Source: Ricinus communis (lineage: Eukaryota; Streptophyta; Magnoliopsida; Malpighiales; Euphorbiaceae). From it: 64,000 nucleotides of DNA. The notes below the pieces were generated by a model. It ran no database searches, was not told the DNA's origin, and saw nothing but the letters and a program-made list of their open reading frames with translations. The stretch spans positions 26,974,802 through 27,038,801 of the forward strand of contig NC_063258.1 in the NCBI RefSeq assembly GCF_019578655.1, read 5' to 3'. This document shows, piece after piece, positions 1 through 11,186 of this stretch. The position numbers were made by a program, and so were the translations under genes. Within the stretch, counting starts at the first letter, position 1. Every line of letters starts with the position of its first letter.

Positions 1-987
1 GAGCATGCAGTGATTGGGACAATAGTCACAACACTCAACACTGGTAGTGTTGTTTTGACTTTCTTCTCAAACTTTAACCTCTCTTTGAGTGATCCTTATC
101 TATCCACTGCCCTAAAAGTACAAGTCCAAATCACGGGAGCTAGTTAAGTTGAAAATGCTCTCTCAGCGACTCTTCACCATCAGATCGTTTATCGATTGCA
201 GGATCATGCACTAAACTTGCAGATCCCAGGCTTTCAAGCCTCATCAGATGCTTTGTACATCATGGCTGATTCTGGTCAAACCCCTACAATAGTTCAAGCC
301 CCTCGTCAGCTTGAAAAGGAAGATCTACAGAAACTAATTCCTATTGAGTGGGTAACAAATTATGAGAAGCTCCAGGCATCTCAATCAAAACCAGTACAAG
401 CCACAGATCCCCTCTTTGTTCAGCAAAAGGATGGGACTGTTAGGACGATCTTTACAATAACTGAGGAATCTTCCTCAGCACCGTCAATTTTTCAAGCATC
501 AATGATACAACCTGTATCACGGCCTAGGGAGAAAATCCCTATTCACTCTTTTCATGCATCTGGCAACCAGATCTACGCTGCACAAGTTAGAAGACACTTT
601 GTCTGGGATGTAGCCCTAGAAATGTGCAAGCCAGAATGCCTATGTCATGAAGATATGGATTATGATGAACCCTGTTTTCAGCATCAACAGAAGAATCCAA
701 AGAAGATGTCTCTGGATACTTCTTGTTCAAAGATTCATCCTAAGCCGGATGATCGGGATCCAGATGGTTCCCAGAGAAAGAATAAAAAACCTCTGCCAAT
801 GTTCGATGAGGCAATTGAGTTTCTTGCCAAAGAAGGAAAAACAGTCATTGACGTTTCTTATGATGAGTTCAAGGAAATTATGGCACAACTCAACATTGAA
901 TATGGCAAACCCCTGCAGCTTGCAGAACGGAGATTCAGTCAGATCCAAAGGTTTATAGGCTGGAAACCCGGTACCCGTCCAGTTTAG
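1..987 (+). pseudogene. Movement-protein region of EPRV-A, broken by a stop
   Basis: Frame 1 opens at the window edge with the end of the 30K cell-to-cell movement domain. The run LNTGSVVLTFFSNFNLSLSD is followed by an ALKVQVQITG strand, which is characteristic of caulimovirid movement proteins. A TAA at 145-147 cuts the frame. The same frame then stays open to a TAG at 985-987. The later part, from about 196, is the variable linker between movement and coat domains. It has a Cys/His-rich patch (CKPECLCHEDMD) and ends in a basic stretch. In the virus this protein dilates plasmodesmata; here it cannot be made as one piece. A second in-frame stop at 1018 separates it from the coat part. The N-terminal movement domain lies outside the window. 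Confidence 0.8.
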
Positions 988-1020
988 TACAGGAGGTACA
1001 AAACGTTGGGCCAGGTATAA

Positions 1021-3537
1021 CAATGCCACGAACTTTTGGACCTACTTCATCTCCTCACACCTATATCACGCAGACAACCCTTGATTCAAGAATGTTTCAT
1101 GTTACAACCAGAGGATTTCCCTCCCTTGGGAAAAACAAAGAACAAAAGATCTGAAATCCTTCCTACACGGATTTCACCCTCTGGAAACTTAGAGCCGCTG
1201 ACACCCCCTGAAGAAGTACTCAACTGGCAGACATCTAATTCTATTGTCCAAAACACTTATTTGAAGAAGATAGATGGAAAATTGGATCAAGCACTGCACT
1301 TGGTTCAAAACATAGATCACAAGCTGGATACTTTTTCACAAGAAGTCCTACAACTGTACTCATTCCTGACAACAAAGTATCAAGCTTTGGACAAAGAACT
1401 CCGGATACGTCAGCCGATCATCCCCTCTTTTATGCAAAAGCAAAAGGAGATTTCCCGGCTAAAAAAGCAGATAGATCAAATTGAAAATGATCTCCGGAAA
1501 GACCAGTCTGCTGCAATTCCAACTTTCATATCAGCAGCTTCAACCTCATCGGCTATTACTCCTTCATACTTTTCTTCTTTCCCTTTTCTTTCACAACCAG
1601 AACAACCACAAGAAACCGTTTATCAGCCATTTGGCACATTCTCTCACCTCTACCCAAAAAACTCAGAAACCCAGCAAAAGAAATCCTCTCCTCCTCTAGC
1701 CCCTAAAGATAAATTTCCAGAGCAATCTCTCATCAGTCCGTATGATTCAGAATTCTCTTCGGACAATTCAGAGATGGCGGACATCACTGAGATTCTCATG
1801 AACACTTCTGGTACTGATCCCAGTCCAGAAGTAGTGGAACCTGAAGATGAAGATGCTCAGTCATTCTTTGCTTCCACTGGAGCTCCAAACCTAAGGTCAA
1901 AACCAGCTAGCGCAGGACCTTGGTTCACTTTTGATGACTTGCCACCATCAAAATGGAAGGATAAGCTTTCCGAATTCTTGGCATGGATTGATCTTCAGAT
2001 GACCCTTGAAGGGGCCACACTCAAAAAAGTCCTTGCCGAATTTGTCACAAGGTTTACCGGAAGCTTAAGAGATTGGTTTCAGTCTCAGCCTGAATACACT
2101 AGGCTTCAATTTGTCACTCTGCCGACTCCATCAGCAGCAGTAACGATCCTCCATAACCAGTTCCTTGGAAGTTATGACCTTGTTATAAGACAGCAGAAAC
2201 AAGAGTTCTTTGATCGAAAATGTTGTTCATTCAAGATGAAGGATCTGGAAAAGCACTATTCGGCTATGTCCAAGCTCTACTATGTTATTGGAGGACATGA
2301 TGGTGACGATACACTAAAATATACCTTCATCACCTCTCTACCGGATGAGATACAACCTGAGGTTAACAATATGATTGCGGCTATAAAGAGACCAGTCACC
2401 TCTATTACACTTGGAGAAATCTGGCAATTCACACTCTCTTCCATTAAGAGACTGTGTGATCAACATGAGTTATTCAAAAGGTTGTCTCAAAGGGACTTGA
2501 TAGTCCAAAAGGCTTGCAACAAAAACCACCTAAAGATTAAGTGCAAAGCCGCCAACTGCGTCTGTACAAATCACAAGAAGAAATCTGGACATCATTTCCA
2601 GAAATACACGCGTAGCAACAAGAAGTTCAGGGAAAAGAACCCAAAGAAATTCAAATACTTCCGTAAAAAACGGAACCAGGGGTACAAGTCTGACAGATGT
2701 TTCATTTGCAAAAGGAAGGGACACTATGCAAAAAATTGTCCTAGGAATCCAAAAAAGTCAGCAAATATGATTCGACAAGTCAGCATGTCTTTATCTCTTG
2801 CAGACTCTTTTGAAAAGGAAATAGAATCTCTACTTTCAGAGCAAGAGGATCTTACCCCAGAAAGCTTATTTGGGTTAGAAATGGAGTTCTCAGACTCCAC
2901 AGAGTCTTCACAAGAATCTTCTTCAGATTCAGATGATAGCGAAATACCAATCTTGATGATTGGTCTGCATGAAGAAAGTCAGAAGAATATTCTAGAAGAT
3001 GCAATACAATATCCTCTCTCTCCAACCCTATTATCTTCCTTCTTTGTTTCTTCTCCACCTCCTGAAACTTTTCAATTTACTACAAAACCTCCTCCAGTCT
3101 CATACATTCCCATACAGATACTGTCCTCAAAATACTCCAAGCCTGTACCAGTAATAGCTTTCTTTGATACTAGAGCTCAAAGAAGCATGATGAACCCAAT
3201 GGTTCTCTCATCAGAGTATTGGAAGCCCCATGATCAGTTCTTCAGGGCAGCCAACGGTCAAACCTTCAAAACCACTCTGATCACAAGACAGAAGATCGGA
3301 ATTCAGTTCTTTCCTGATTGCGTTGTATGGACGCACATCATCGGTTCAGATCTTCCAAACAAGGATATCCTGATAGGATTTGATGTTTATCACCAAGCTC
3401 AAAAGGTCCAAATCCTTCCAACTGGTATAAAGTTCAAGAGAGGCTTTGGCCATACACCGAAACTTCAAATCATTTCAGAACGGATACTATTCCTCCATTC
3501 CTTCCATACACAGAAAAATTCCTTCAGTTCTGTCTAG
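1021..3537 (+). pseudogene. Coat protein, CCHC zinc knuckle and aspartic protease of EPRV-A
   Basis: A long open frame (first Met at 1036, 833 codons). Residues about 80-165 are rich in heptad-like charged and leucine residues and look like a coiled coil. A Ser/Pro-rich acidic linker follows to about 285. The coat-protein core runs from about 290 to 490 and includes a WFTFDDLPPSKW start and a GSLRDWFQS motif. A Lys/Arg-rich patch precedes the CCHC knuckle CFICKRKGHYAKNC at residue 555 (2698 onward). The retropepsin-like protease begins near 690. Its catalytic signature reads D-T-R-A (3166-3177), where the family needs D-T/S-G, so the enzyme is probably dead. The frame ends at 3535-3537, and viral coding resumes in another frame, which marks a frameshift just before the RT. 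Confidence 0.85.
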
Positions 3538-3539
3538 AA

Positions 3540-5753
3540 TCCCATTCACATTTCCAACATCCTCTCCCTCTGTGGAAAAATCCACAATTCTATATCAGCC
3601 GCCCCTTCAAACTTAATGAAGATATTAACCCTACTAAAGCCACACACATGGGAATGTCTCCCACAGACCTAGCCCTTGCCAGATCAGAATGCCTGACACT
3701 GTTACAGCAAGGTCTAATTAAGCCCACTACTTCACAATGGGCTTGCCAATCCTTTTATGTGGAAAAAAGGTCTGAAAGGATCCGAGGAAAGAAGAGGCTT
3801 GTCATAGACTACAAGCCCTTAAACCATTTCCTTCAAGATAACAAATTTCCTCTCCCTCGGATCTCAAATCTCAAGGTCCACATCCAAAAAGCCCAATATT
3901 ATTCTAAATTTGACCTAAAGGCGGGCTTTTGGCAACTCGGAATCCAGCCCACAGAGAGATACAAGACTGCATTTTGTATCCCTAATGCCCAATACCAGTG
4001 GACTGTTATGCCTTTTGGGCTCAAGACGGCCCCATCTCAATTCCAGAAGACAATGATTGAGATTTTTGGGCCTATCCTTTACTCCTCTTTGATCTACATC
4101 GACGACATCCTTCTATTCTCAGAAACAGCAGAGGACCATCACCAACTGTTACAACAGTTCCTTGCCATCATCCAGAAATATGGCATTATGCTGTCCGAAA
4201 AAAAGAGTTTTATTGGCCAACGAGAAATTGAATTTCTCGGAATGCATTTCAAGAACGGCCAGTATACATATGGTCCCCACCTGACAAAGGAACTTGATAA
4301 TTTTCCGGAAGAAAATTTCTCAGCAAAACAAATTCAACAGTTCCTTGGAATCCTGAACTATGTTCGAGAGGCCATTCCACACCTGTCTAGTTACACGTGC
4401 CACCTCTCAAAGATGCTCAAGAAGAACCCTCCTCCATGGGGAGCAGAACAAACAACAGCTGTCAGAAAATTAAAAGAGCTGGCCCACAATCCGCCACCTC
4501 TTACAATCCCGTCGACAGGAGAACTTATTCTCCAAACAGATGCATCTGACTATGCATGGGGGGCCATCCTCCTAGAAAAGCTCCACGACAAAGAACAATT
4601 GTGTGGATATGCATCGGGTCAGTTTTCTTCTTCAGAAAAACATTATCACACGACCTACAAGGAAATTCTGGCAGTCAAGTACGGGATAAAAAAGTTTGAA
4701 TTCTTCCTAATTGGACAGCACTTCCTGGTTCGAATGGACAACTCTTCCTTCCCAAAGATTCTTGAATCCAACCAGAAGACCTTGCCTGAGCCCCAACTAT
4801 TGCGATTAAAATTATGGTACAGCAGGTATGACTTTAAGGTTGAGCATATAAAAGGGATAAGAAACCTAATCCCGGATTTCTTATCCAGACTTTCCAAGCC
4901 TCAGAATCAGCCTATAGTTCTTCTCACCTCTACATTAAATCTTCCCATAATCTTTATGGCTTCCTCATCCTCCAGATCCAACTTGCAACCTCCTTCACCA
5001 CCAGATCTTCCCAACAACCTTACAACCAAACAAGTCACAGACTTTGCCCGGAACATGATGTTCCATTATCTGGCAACTTTTCAACAAATCTTCTCACTCC
5101 CAATACAACCCAACTTCTTCTTTCCAGACTACCCTTGGTGTTTGATTTACCACTTATCCCCTAAACATCCAAAACATGAAAGTGAGTTATGGTTTCTATG
5201 GTGCCTATCTACAGTCTGTCATCATGCTATAGAAGTGCCTATTATGAATCTCTTACACTTCTTCAACAATGAAGCTAACTCGGGGTCTTATCCATGGAGA
5301 TTCCTTACCTGGTTCAAAACTCCATATCAATGGACAGGAGATCTCCTTAAACTTATTCATGAGCACCAGTTATTCTCAGACAACAATTCCAGAGCTTCGG
5401 AATACCATGCTATTTTCATATTGCACAGGCCTTATCTCCGACTATCAGAAGACACCTATGCAACTCAAAATATCTGTCACTATTGGAGAACACTTGATAG
5501 TACTTTACATCTTACTCCTCCAGCAATCACAAAAGAACTAAAACGGCCCCTGCAGTACAGGAATGAATTAAGGACAGCTAATGTATCTGCACCATTAGTC
5601 TGCACCTTCAATGGACATCAATCAACTGAACAATCCATTGAACATTTCTGTTTCTCTGATCTTCCAACTCCTCTGGATGACCCTACCTTAACCAGGGCAC
5701 AACAAGAAGCTCTCATGCAAGACTCCCAGCCAATGGATGATGACGTCTTCTGA
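3540..5753 (+). pseudogene. Reverse transcriptase / RNase H and C-terminal region of EPRV-A
   Basis: This frame is open from about 3540; its first Met is at 3648 (701 codons), but homology to the protease-RT junction begins upstream of that Met. RT motifs include VIDYKPLNHF, KFDLKAGFWQ and the active-site YIDD at residue 150 (4095-4106). RNase H follows at about 290-410, with DASDYAWG (Asp298), the Glu of TTYKEILAVKYG, and PDFLSR. The last 270 residues are the aromatic-rich extension found in several caulimovirids (PDYPWCLIYHL, PYQWTGDLLKL); its role is unknown. The RT and RNase H motifs look intact, although the frame is detached from its natural upstream part. No integrase follows, as expected for a pararetrovirus. 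Confidence 0.9.
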
Positions 5754-6223
5754 TCACATGCAACTGTCGGCCACTTCTCTGTATGATGACTCATATGATG
5801 ACGTCCAACTGTCGGCCACTCTTTTATATTATTTGTCCTTATTATGAATTATTATCCACTCAGTAAGTGGAATGTATTATTAGTCTTAGTGGGATATCCA
5901 CAACTTTTGTTTGATAGTGCTGTATTATTAGTCTTAGTGGGATATCCACTAACCTTTGTTTGATAGTGCTGTATTATTAGTCTTAGTGGGATATCCACTA
6001 ACTTTTGTTTGATAGTATTAGTGGGATATCCACTAACCTTTGTATGTTTCTACGGACTCTCCACTCTATATAAGGAGAAGCCTTTGATAATAAGAGGCAA
6101 GCAAGTTTCTCAAAGAAAACTCCTCTCTCTTCTATACTCTCTTATGGCTTTCTAACTTCCTCCTTTCTCTTCTCTTGATCCAATGACAATGTTCTAATAG
6201 TTGTTACGATCTGTTTCTGGTAT
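5741..6223 (+). promoter_or_regulatory. 35S-like promoter region of EPRV-A
   Basis: The non-coding region after the viral ORF has the parts of a caulimovirid promoter. There are two TGACG boxes like as-1 elements (5741-5745 and 5799-5803). The 15-mer CAACTGTCGGCCACT occurs twice (5761 and 5806). A tandem repeat follows, then a strong TATA box TATATAAGG at 6067-6075. Downstream is a pyrimidine-rich leader (CTCCTCTCTCTTCTATACTCTC). Transcription would start around 6100 and run rightward into the 3' end of the aldehyde dehydrogenase gene, antisense to it. Promoter activity is inferred from layout only. Confidence 0.65.
5874..6046 (+). repeat. About 48-bp tandem repeat, 3.5 copies, in the EPRV-A promoter
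   Basis: Copies begin at 5874, 5922 and 5971, and a shortened fourth lies at about 6011-6046. Each holds GTATTATTAGTCTTAGTGGG followed by ATATCCAC and a TTTGTTTGATAGT tail. The centre AGTGGGATATCCACT is almost a perfect palindrome, so every copy offers one dyad, as expected of a dimeric-factor site. The copies differ at only a few bases. Confidence 0.85.
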
Positions 6224-6616
6224 AATCCAAAAGGGCTAACTCAGCTAAATTAAAGATCCAAAAGAGTAGAAAGACCCCCATGGCAAGAGGCCGCTTGTGT
6301 CTTAACTTGAGGATCTGTCCATGCTTTGAGTTTACAGCATGAGGATTATGCCATGAACAGCTCTCGGCTCCAATTTGACACGGATTAATCTTGAGAGTGG
6401 GGTTGTAATAACGATTCATGGGTAACTGATTTTCTTGCATTATCTGTCAAAAACTAAATTACCAACATGAAAAATTTCGGAAAACTTGCCGTTTATGATT
6501 CAGAGTATGAGAGCGTACAAATAAACAAACTTTAAGGATTCATTATTCGATACAGAGGCTTTGTAAATAACCCCATTGTTGTTAACGAACAGAGGAACAC
6601 TATTGCACGTGTTCAT
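6224..6616. other. Short spacer: 3' flank and probable 3' UTR of the aldehyde dehydrogenase gene
   Basis: No convincing coding sequence lies between the right edge of EPRV-A and the stop codon of the minus-strand dehydrogenase. A 78-codon minus-strand frame at 6204-6440 has no recognisable domain and is taken as chance. The stretch nearest 6616 should be the 3' UTR of the dehydrogenase. Confidence 0.5.
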
Positions 6617-9600
6617 TCACAGCCAGGGAGAATTGTAAATAGGAGTGACAACAGACTTTACTTGTAGATACTTATGGAGGGCATCCAGTCCAAGTTCTCT
6701 TCCAAACCCACTCATCTTGTACCCTCCAAAAGGACAGTCATTATCGAATCCAAAGTAACAGTTTATCCATATGATACCCGCACGTATTGATCTTGATACT
6801 GTGTTTGCCACATCCAGATTCTTGGTTACTATCCCAGCTGCCAGCCCATATTTAGTATTGTTTGCTCTCTCTATTGCCTCATCAATTGTCCTGTAATTTT
6901 ATATACAAAACACCAACTTTATTATTCTGTTGAAGCCATAGAAACTGAGATAATTAGGATTTTCTTCTATGATTATGAAACTGAGCAGAAATAATGGCCA
7001 TACTTGAACTTCATCAGTGACATCACAGGTCCAAAAATTTCATCCTTAGCAATCATCATATCCTCCTGGGCAAATTGTCGGAAACAATTAGTAATTACAT
7101 ATTATAAAAAAAACAAAACCAACAGTTACATAACTTGGTTAAATTAGTTACGACGATTTTATAATGAATCATTAATGTTTAATTGTTTATTACAATACTA
7201 ATAATAGAGTAAGTAAATGCACTACATTTTATACCTTGACATCAGTGAAAATAGTGGGTTGGAGATAGTATCCCTTATTGCCTGAAGGTTTACCACCTGT
7301 TAATAGGGTGGCTCCTTCTTTCTTGCCATGTTCAATGTAATACAAAATTTTATCAAATTGCTGCTTATCGACCTGCTCACATAGGGAAAAAAAATATTCT
7401 AAACTTTCTTCAGTTGTTGTATTCATGAAAGCAATTTATTGCCGATATCAAGCTAGTATCTACCTGTGGACCTAGGCGAGAAATAGGATCAAAAGGATCG
7501 CCGACAACCCAATCTTTTGCCTTCTTCTCCAACTTCTTTACAAGTTCGTCATAAATCCCTTCCTGCACATAAACCCGTGAACTTGCTACGCAAACTTCTC
7601 CCTGCAAAATGTGAATATAGGATCGGTTAATGTCTCTACTCTGTTTAGACTACTCATCTGCAGAAATGTATTTTACATAATGAAATAACGTACCTTATTA
7701 TACAGGATGCCGAGGAGAGCAAGATCAACAGCTGTATCGATATCAGCATCATCAAAGATTAGGAGAGGTGATTTGCCTCCTAATTCAAGTGAAACCTGTT
7801 TCAAATTGCTTGTTGCTGCAGCTTGCATTATTTTCCTTCCAACTTCAGTAGACCCGGTAAAGCTTACCTGAAATATCAGGAAATATAAACTGAAGCTTTA
7901 AAATACCTTCTATAGATCGTAGTTAATTTAACTTTCTTTAAAATTTACTCCTCGAGACGAAGATCTAGTAACATGCATGGATTGAGTGGAAGCAGACCTT
8001 ACCTTATCAATGTCCATATGAGAAGCAATAGCAGCACCAGCAGTTGGCCCGAACCCAGTTATAACATTGATCACTCCATCGGGAATACCAGCCTAAACGA
8101 TACATAAGAACGGAAAAAAAAAAAAAAAAAAGTAAACGAATAAATAAAAAGACACGACCACATCAATGACATGCAAGTTTGTTTAGACTCAGATTTATGA
8201 TTGTCAATGCAATAGATGAATTAATATAATATGTTCAGGCCTAAAGCAAAAGTTATATTTATGGTTTTATACGTATTTTTGAGTTACAAGCCGGGCCTAG
8301 AAGAATTATCAATTTCAAGCTGCTGAAAATAGTAATTGCTTTCGATTAATATCACATAATCCAGTACGGGACAAAGCAAAAAAATTATATGTCCAGATCC
8401 AAGGATTTTGCAGCATGGGTAGCCTGATCAACAACAGATACCTGCTTAGCTAGATGAGCATAATAGAGGGCTGAAAGGGGAGTTTGCTCAGCTGGCTTGA
8501 CAACCATAGTGCACCCAGCAGCTAGGGCTGGAGCAACCTTCATGAAGAACATGTTAGTAGGAAAGTTCCAAGGGATGATATGTCCTACGACACCTACAGG
8601 TTCGTGCAGCGTATACCCTTGAAGCTCACGCGACATTTTCAGTACTTGTCCATGTATTTTATCTGCTGCACCTGCATAGTATCTTAAAAGGTTTATTGCC
8701 ATCGGAATGTCAGCAGCTTTTCCCATAGTGAATAACTTTCCAGCATCAATGGTGTCTATTGCGGCTAATTCTTCTATATGCTCCTCAATTATATCCGCAA
8801 ATTCCATCAGAATCCTTCCCCTTGCCTGCTCATAGTTCAAGAACATGGCAAAACCATTATAATTTTCAGATGACGGCAGATCTAAAGCATTATTTGCTGC
8901 ATATACCATTATAATTTCAGGTTAATCTTGTCATACTAAAAATGATGGAAATATGGGAATTTTTCTTTTCTTTTTCGATTTAGAAGAATCTAATCCATTG
9001 TTATCATCTTTGCACTCATCATAAACGTTATTTTTTCTTTTTTTCTTTTCTTGGATCATAAGCAAGCATCAGCCACCTAATTAAGTCGTAGAATATGCTG
9101 GCAAATAATAGCATTAAGGTAATATTAGTTAAATAGTCTAATACATGAGTCCTGATGAAATATACTTGAAGAATAGAAAAACTTTATATTACGTCAGGAG
9201 AAGTAAATATGTGGCTCTAGCTATTATCATCATGTATAGTCTTAAGTAAACTTAATTAATTATGGTTCCAATTAATTAATTTGTTTGATTAAGGTCAATT
9301 ACAAATAATTAAATCTCGTATTTTCATCTATATGTTTAATGCCCGAACTCAAAACAGATGCATGACGTCCCTCGATGCTGTTCTTTTTCTTTTTTATAAT
9401 GGGATGATCAATAATGAGGTACAATTCCAATAATTTAAGTCACACCCTTTCTACTTTTTCTAGAATAGTTTTAAATGCGGCCTGAAATGTTAGGCAAGAA
9501 CAACGCCTCCGTTTTGGAGGGTGGCCAAATGATGATATAACAAATTTTACATAGCATAATAACTTTTAGATAATTTATAATTTATTATAGAAATTTTCAG

Positions 9601-10400
9601 AATTTTTTTAAAATTGTATACCACCTATGTCAAATTTAACCGGTCTATATATGCCACTGTAATAATAGGAATCAATACATGTGCAATATGACAAGTAGAT
9701 CGGTCGAAAAACATCTTTGTAAATGTCAATCGCGGGCATTGTTATTATATTATAAAGTTAAGAGTTGGAACAAAGAAAAAGGTTTAAATTTTAGATAAGA
9801 CAAAAAAAGAAGCAAAAATGGCTTACAAAACCAGACATGCGAGGCCAGGGGCCATTGTCAAATGCATGGCGTGCAGCTTTCACTGCTAGATCAACATCTC
9901 CTTTATCTCCCTGTGCAACTCTTGTTATCACCTCTCCACTTCTTGGGTCTACCGTCTCAAATGTTTTCCCTGTGTTTATATATATATTTATTAAGTTGAC
10001 AGGTAAAACTATTCATGACAAAACTGATAAATAAAAGTTAATCTTACATGGAAAAAAAAGAAAGAGAGATTAAATTGTCTGTCCATGTTACTACACGATG
10101 TTTTATGACAGTCTGGATTTTAGAAGTGCATGTCTGATCCATAAATGTACGTATAACATGATTAAGATGTTAAGAAGGAGAAACTGAAGAGAAAACTAGC
10201 TATAGGCTTTTCAAGATCGAATCGGACAGTAAAGAAAAGTATATAAACAATAAATTAAATATGTATATGCAAAGTTACAGACAAAAGAAAGAGATACCTG
10301 AAATAGAATCAACAAATTCTCCATTGATGAACAGTTTTGTAAACTTAATTTTTGGTATCTTGAAGAAAGAGTCTGAGCGTTCATTGCTTTGATGTGCCAT
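6617..10400 (-). CDS. ALDH2C4: Aldehyde dehydrogenase, family 2C4 type (REF1-like), nine exons
   Basis: NAD(P)+-dependent aldehyde dehydrogenase. Plant ALDH2C4/REF1 is cytosolic and oxidises coniferaldehyde and sinapaldehyde to ferulic and sinapic acids. Minus-strand coding exons: 10298-10400, 9827-9969, 8442-8828, 8003-8092, 7694-7867, 7464-7601, 7235-7372, 7004-7065, 6617-6890. They sum to 1,509 nt (502 aa), the usual length, with matching phases and GT-AG borders. Residues seen: PWNFP with Asn170, the GSTEVG cofactor turn, general base Glu269 in SLELGG, catalytic Cys303 in GEVCVASS, and the [14 protein letters not shown]-terminal motif. There is no N-terminal transit peptide, which fits the cytosolic 2C branch rather than mitochondrial 2B. 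The gene looks intact. A pararetroviral promoter lies beyond its 3' end and points into it. Confidence 0.95.
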
Positions 10401-11117
10401 CTCTAGCTAATTGCACACTTTCTTTTTTTGTGCAGAAGGTGACCTATCTCCTGTGTGATCCACTCTAAAGTGCAAAACAAAATCTTTCTGTATTGCATTT
10501 ATAGACAAGTATAGTACCGGGTCAGGGTATGTATGCTCCAGTTTTAATATCGGGTCTAATAATTTAAATTTTGGCTTTATATTATTTAATAATTTATATA
10601 TCAATATTTTTTTTTTCTATTTAAAAGCTTGTAGATTACACGGTAAGAATTTTTTTCAACTTAATTAAAGTATTGAATTTGAACCCTCAATATGGAGTTA
10701 TGTTAAAACTCTTGAAATAATATTTTACTGCTCAAAATCTGTCCGGCATATTCTAGTAATAATATATATATATTAGAAAAACAAATTATATAATGTTATT
10801 TTCATTTTCAAATCTAAATGAACTTTGATTATTTGGATATTAAAGATCCTCATATATGGAGTTGACTTCACAATGCACATCATCACCAGCTAAATTAACT
10901 ACAACTGCAAAACCGCCTACATACAATGGAAACAGTCGGCCTACTCAACTTTCTTAATAATTAGATGAAACACCATATTAATCTTTTAAGGAAAAAAAAT
11001 TTAATAATTAAGAAGATAAAATAAAATAAAACCCTTCTTGTAGTCAATGCCTTGATGGGAGGCTATCAAACTTGACTAATTACTTAATTATCATGAAAGA
11101 ATCTGTAGTTTTCAGTT

Positions 11118-11186
<69 letters not shown>

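Larger units (their letters stand above)
1..6223 (+). mobile_element. Endogenous pararetrovirus A (Caulimoviridae), 5' end outside window
   Basis: An integrated copy of a plant pararetrovirus genome. In order it has the end of a 30K-type movement protein, coat protein, CCHC zinc knuckle, aspartic protease, reverse transcriptase and RNase H, then a non-coding region with a 35S-like promoter. No integrase and no LTRs are seen, which separates it from Ty3 elements. Positions 1-3537 lie in one frame, interrupted by stops at 145, 985 and 1018. The RT half continues in another frame after a shift near 3480-3540. So few breaks in 5.7 kb suggest one ancestral polyprotein, as in petuviruses or florendoviruses, and a fairly young insertion. 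The element enters from left of the window. Its right edge is put at about 6223, where similarity to a tRNA-Met primer site (TGGTAT) stops; this edge is inferred. Genus is not assigned. Confidence 0.9.

Noticed and set aside
9837..10034. 65-codon + strand open frame
   Set aside because: It is antisense to exon 2 of ALDH2C4 and its intron; the minus strand explains the openness.
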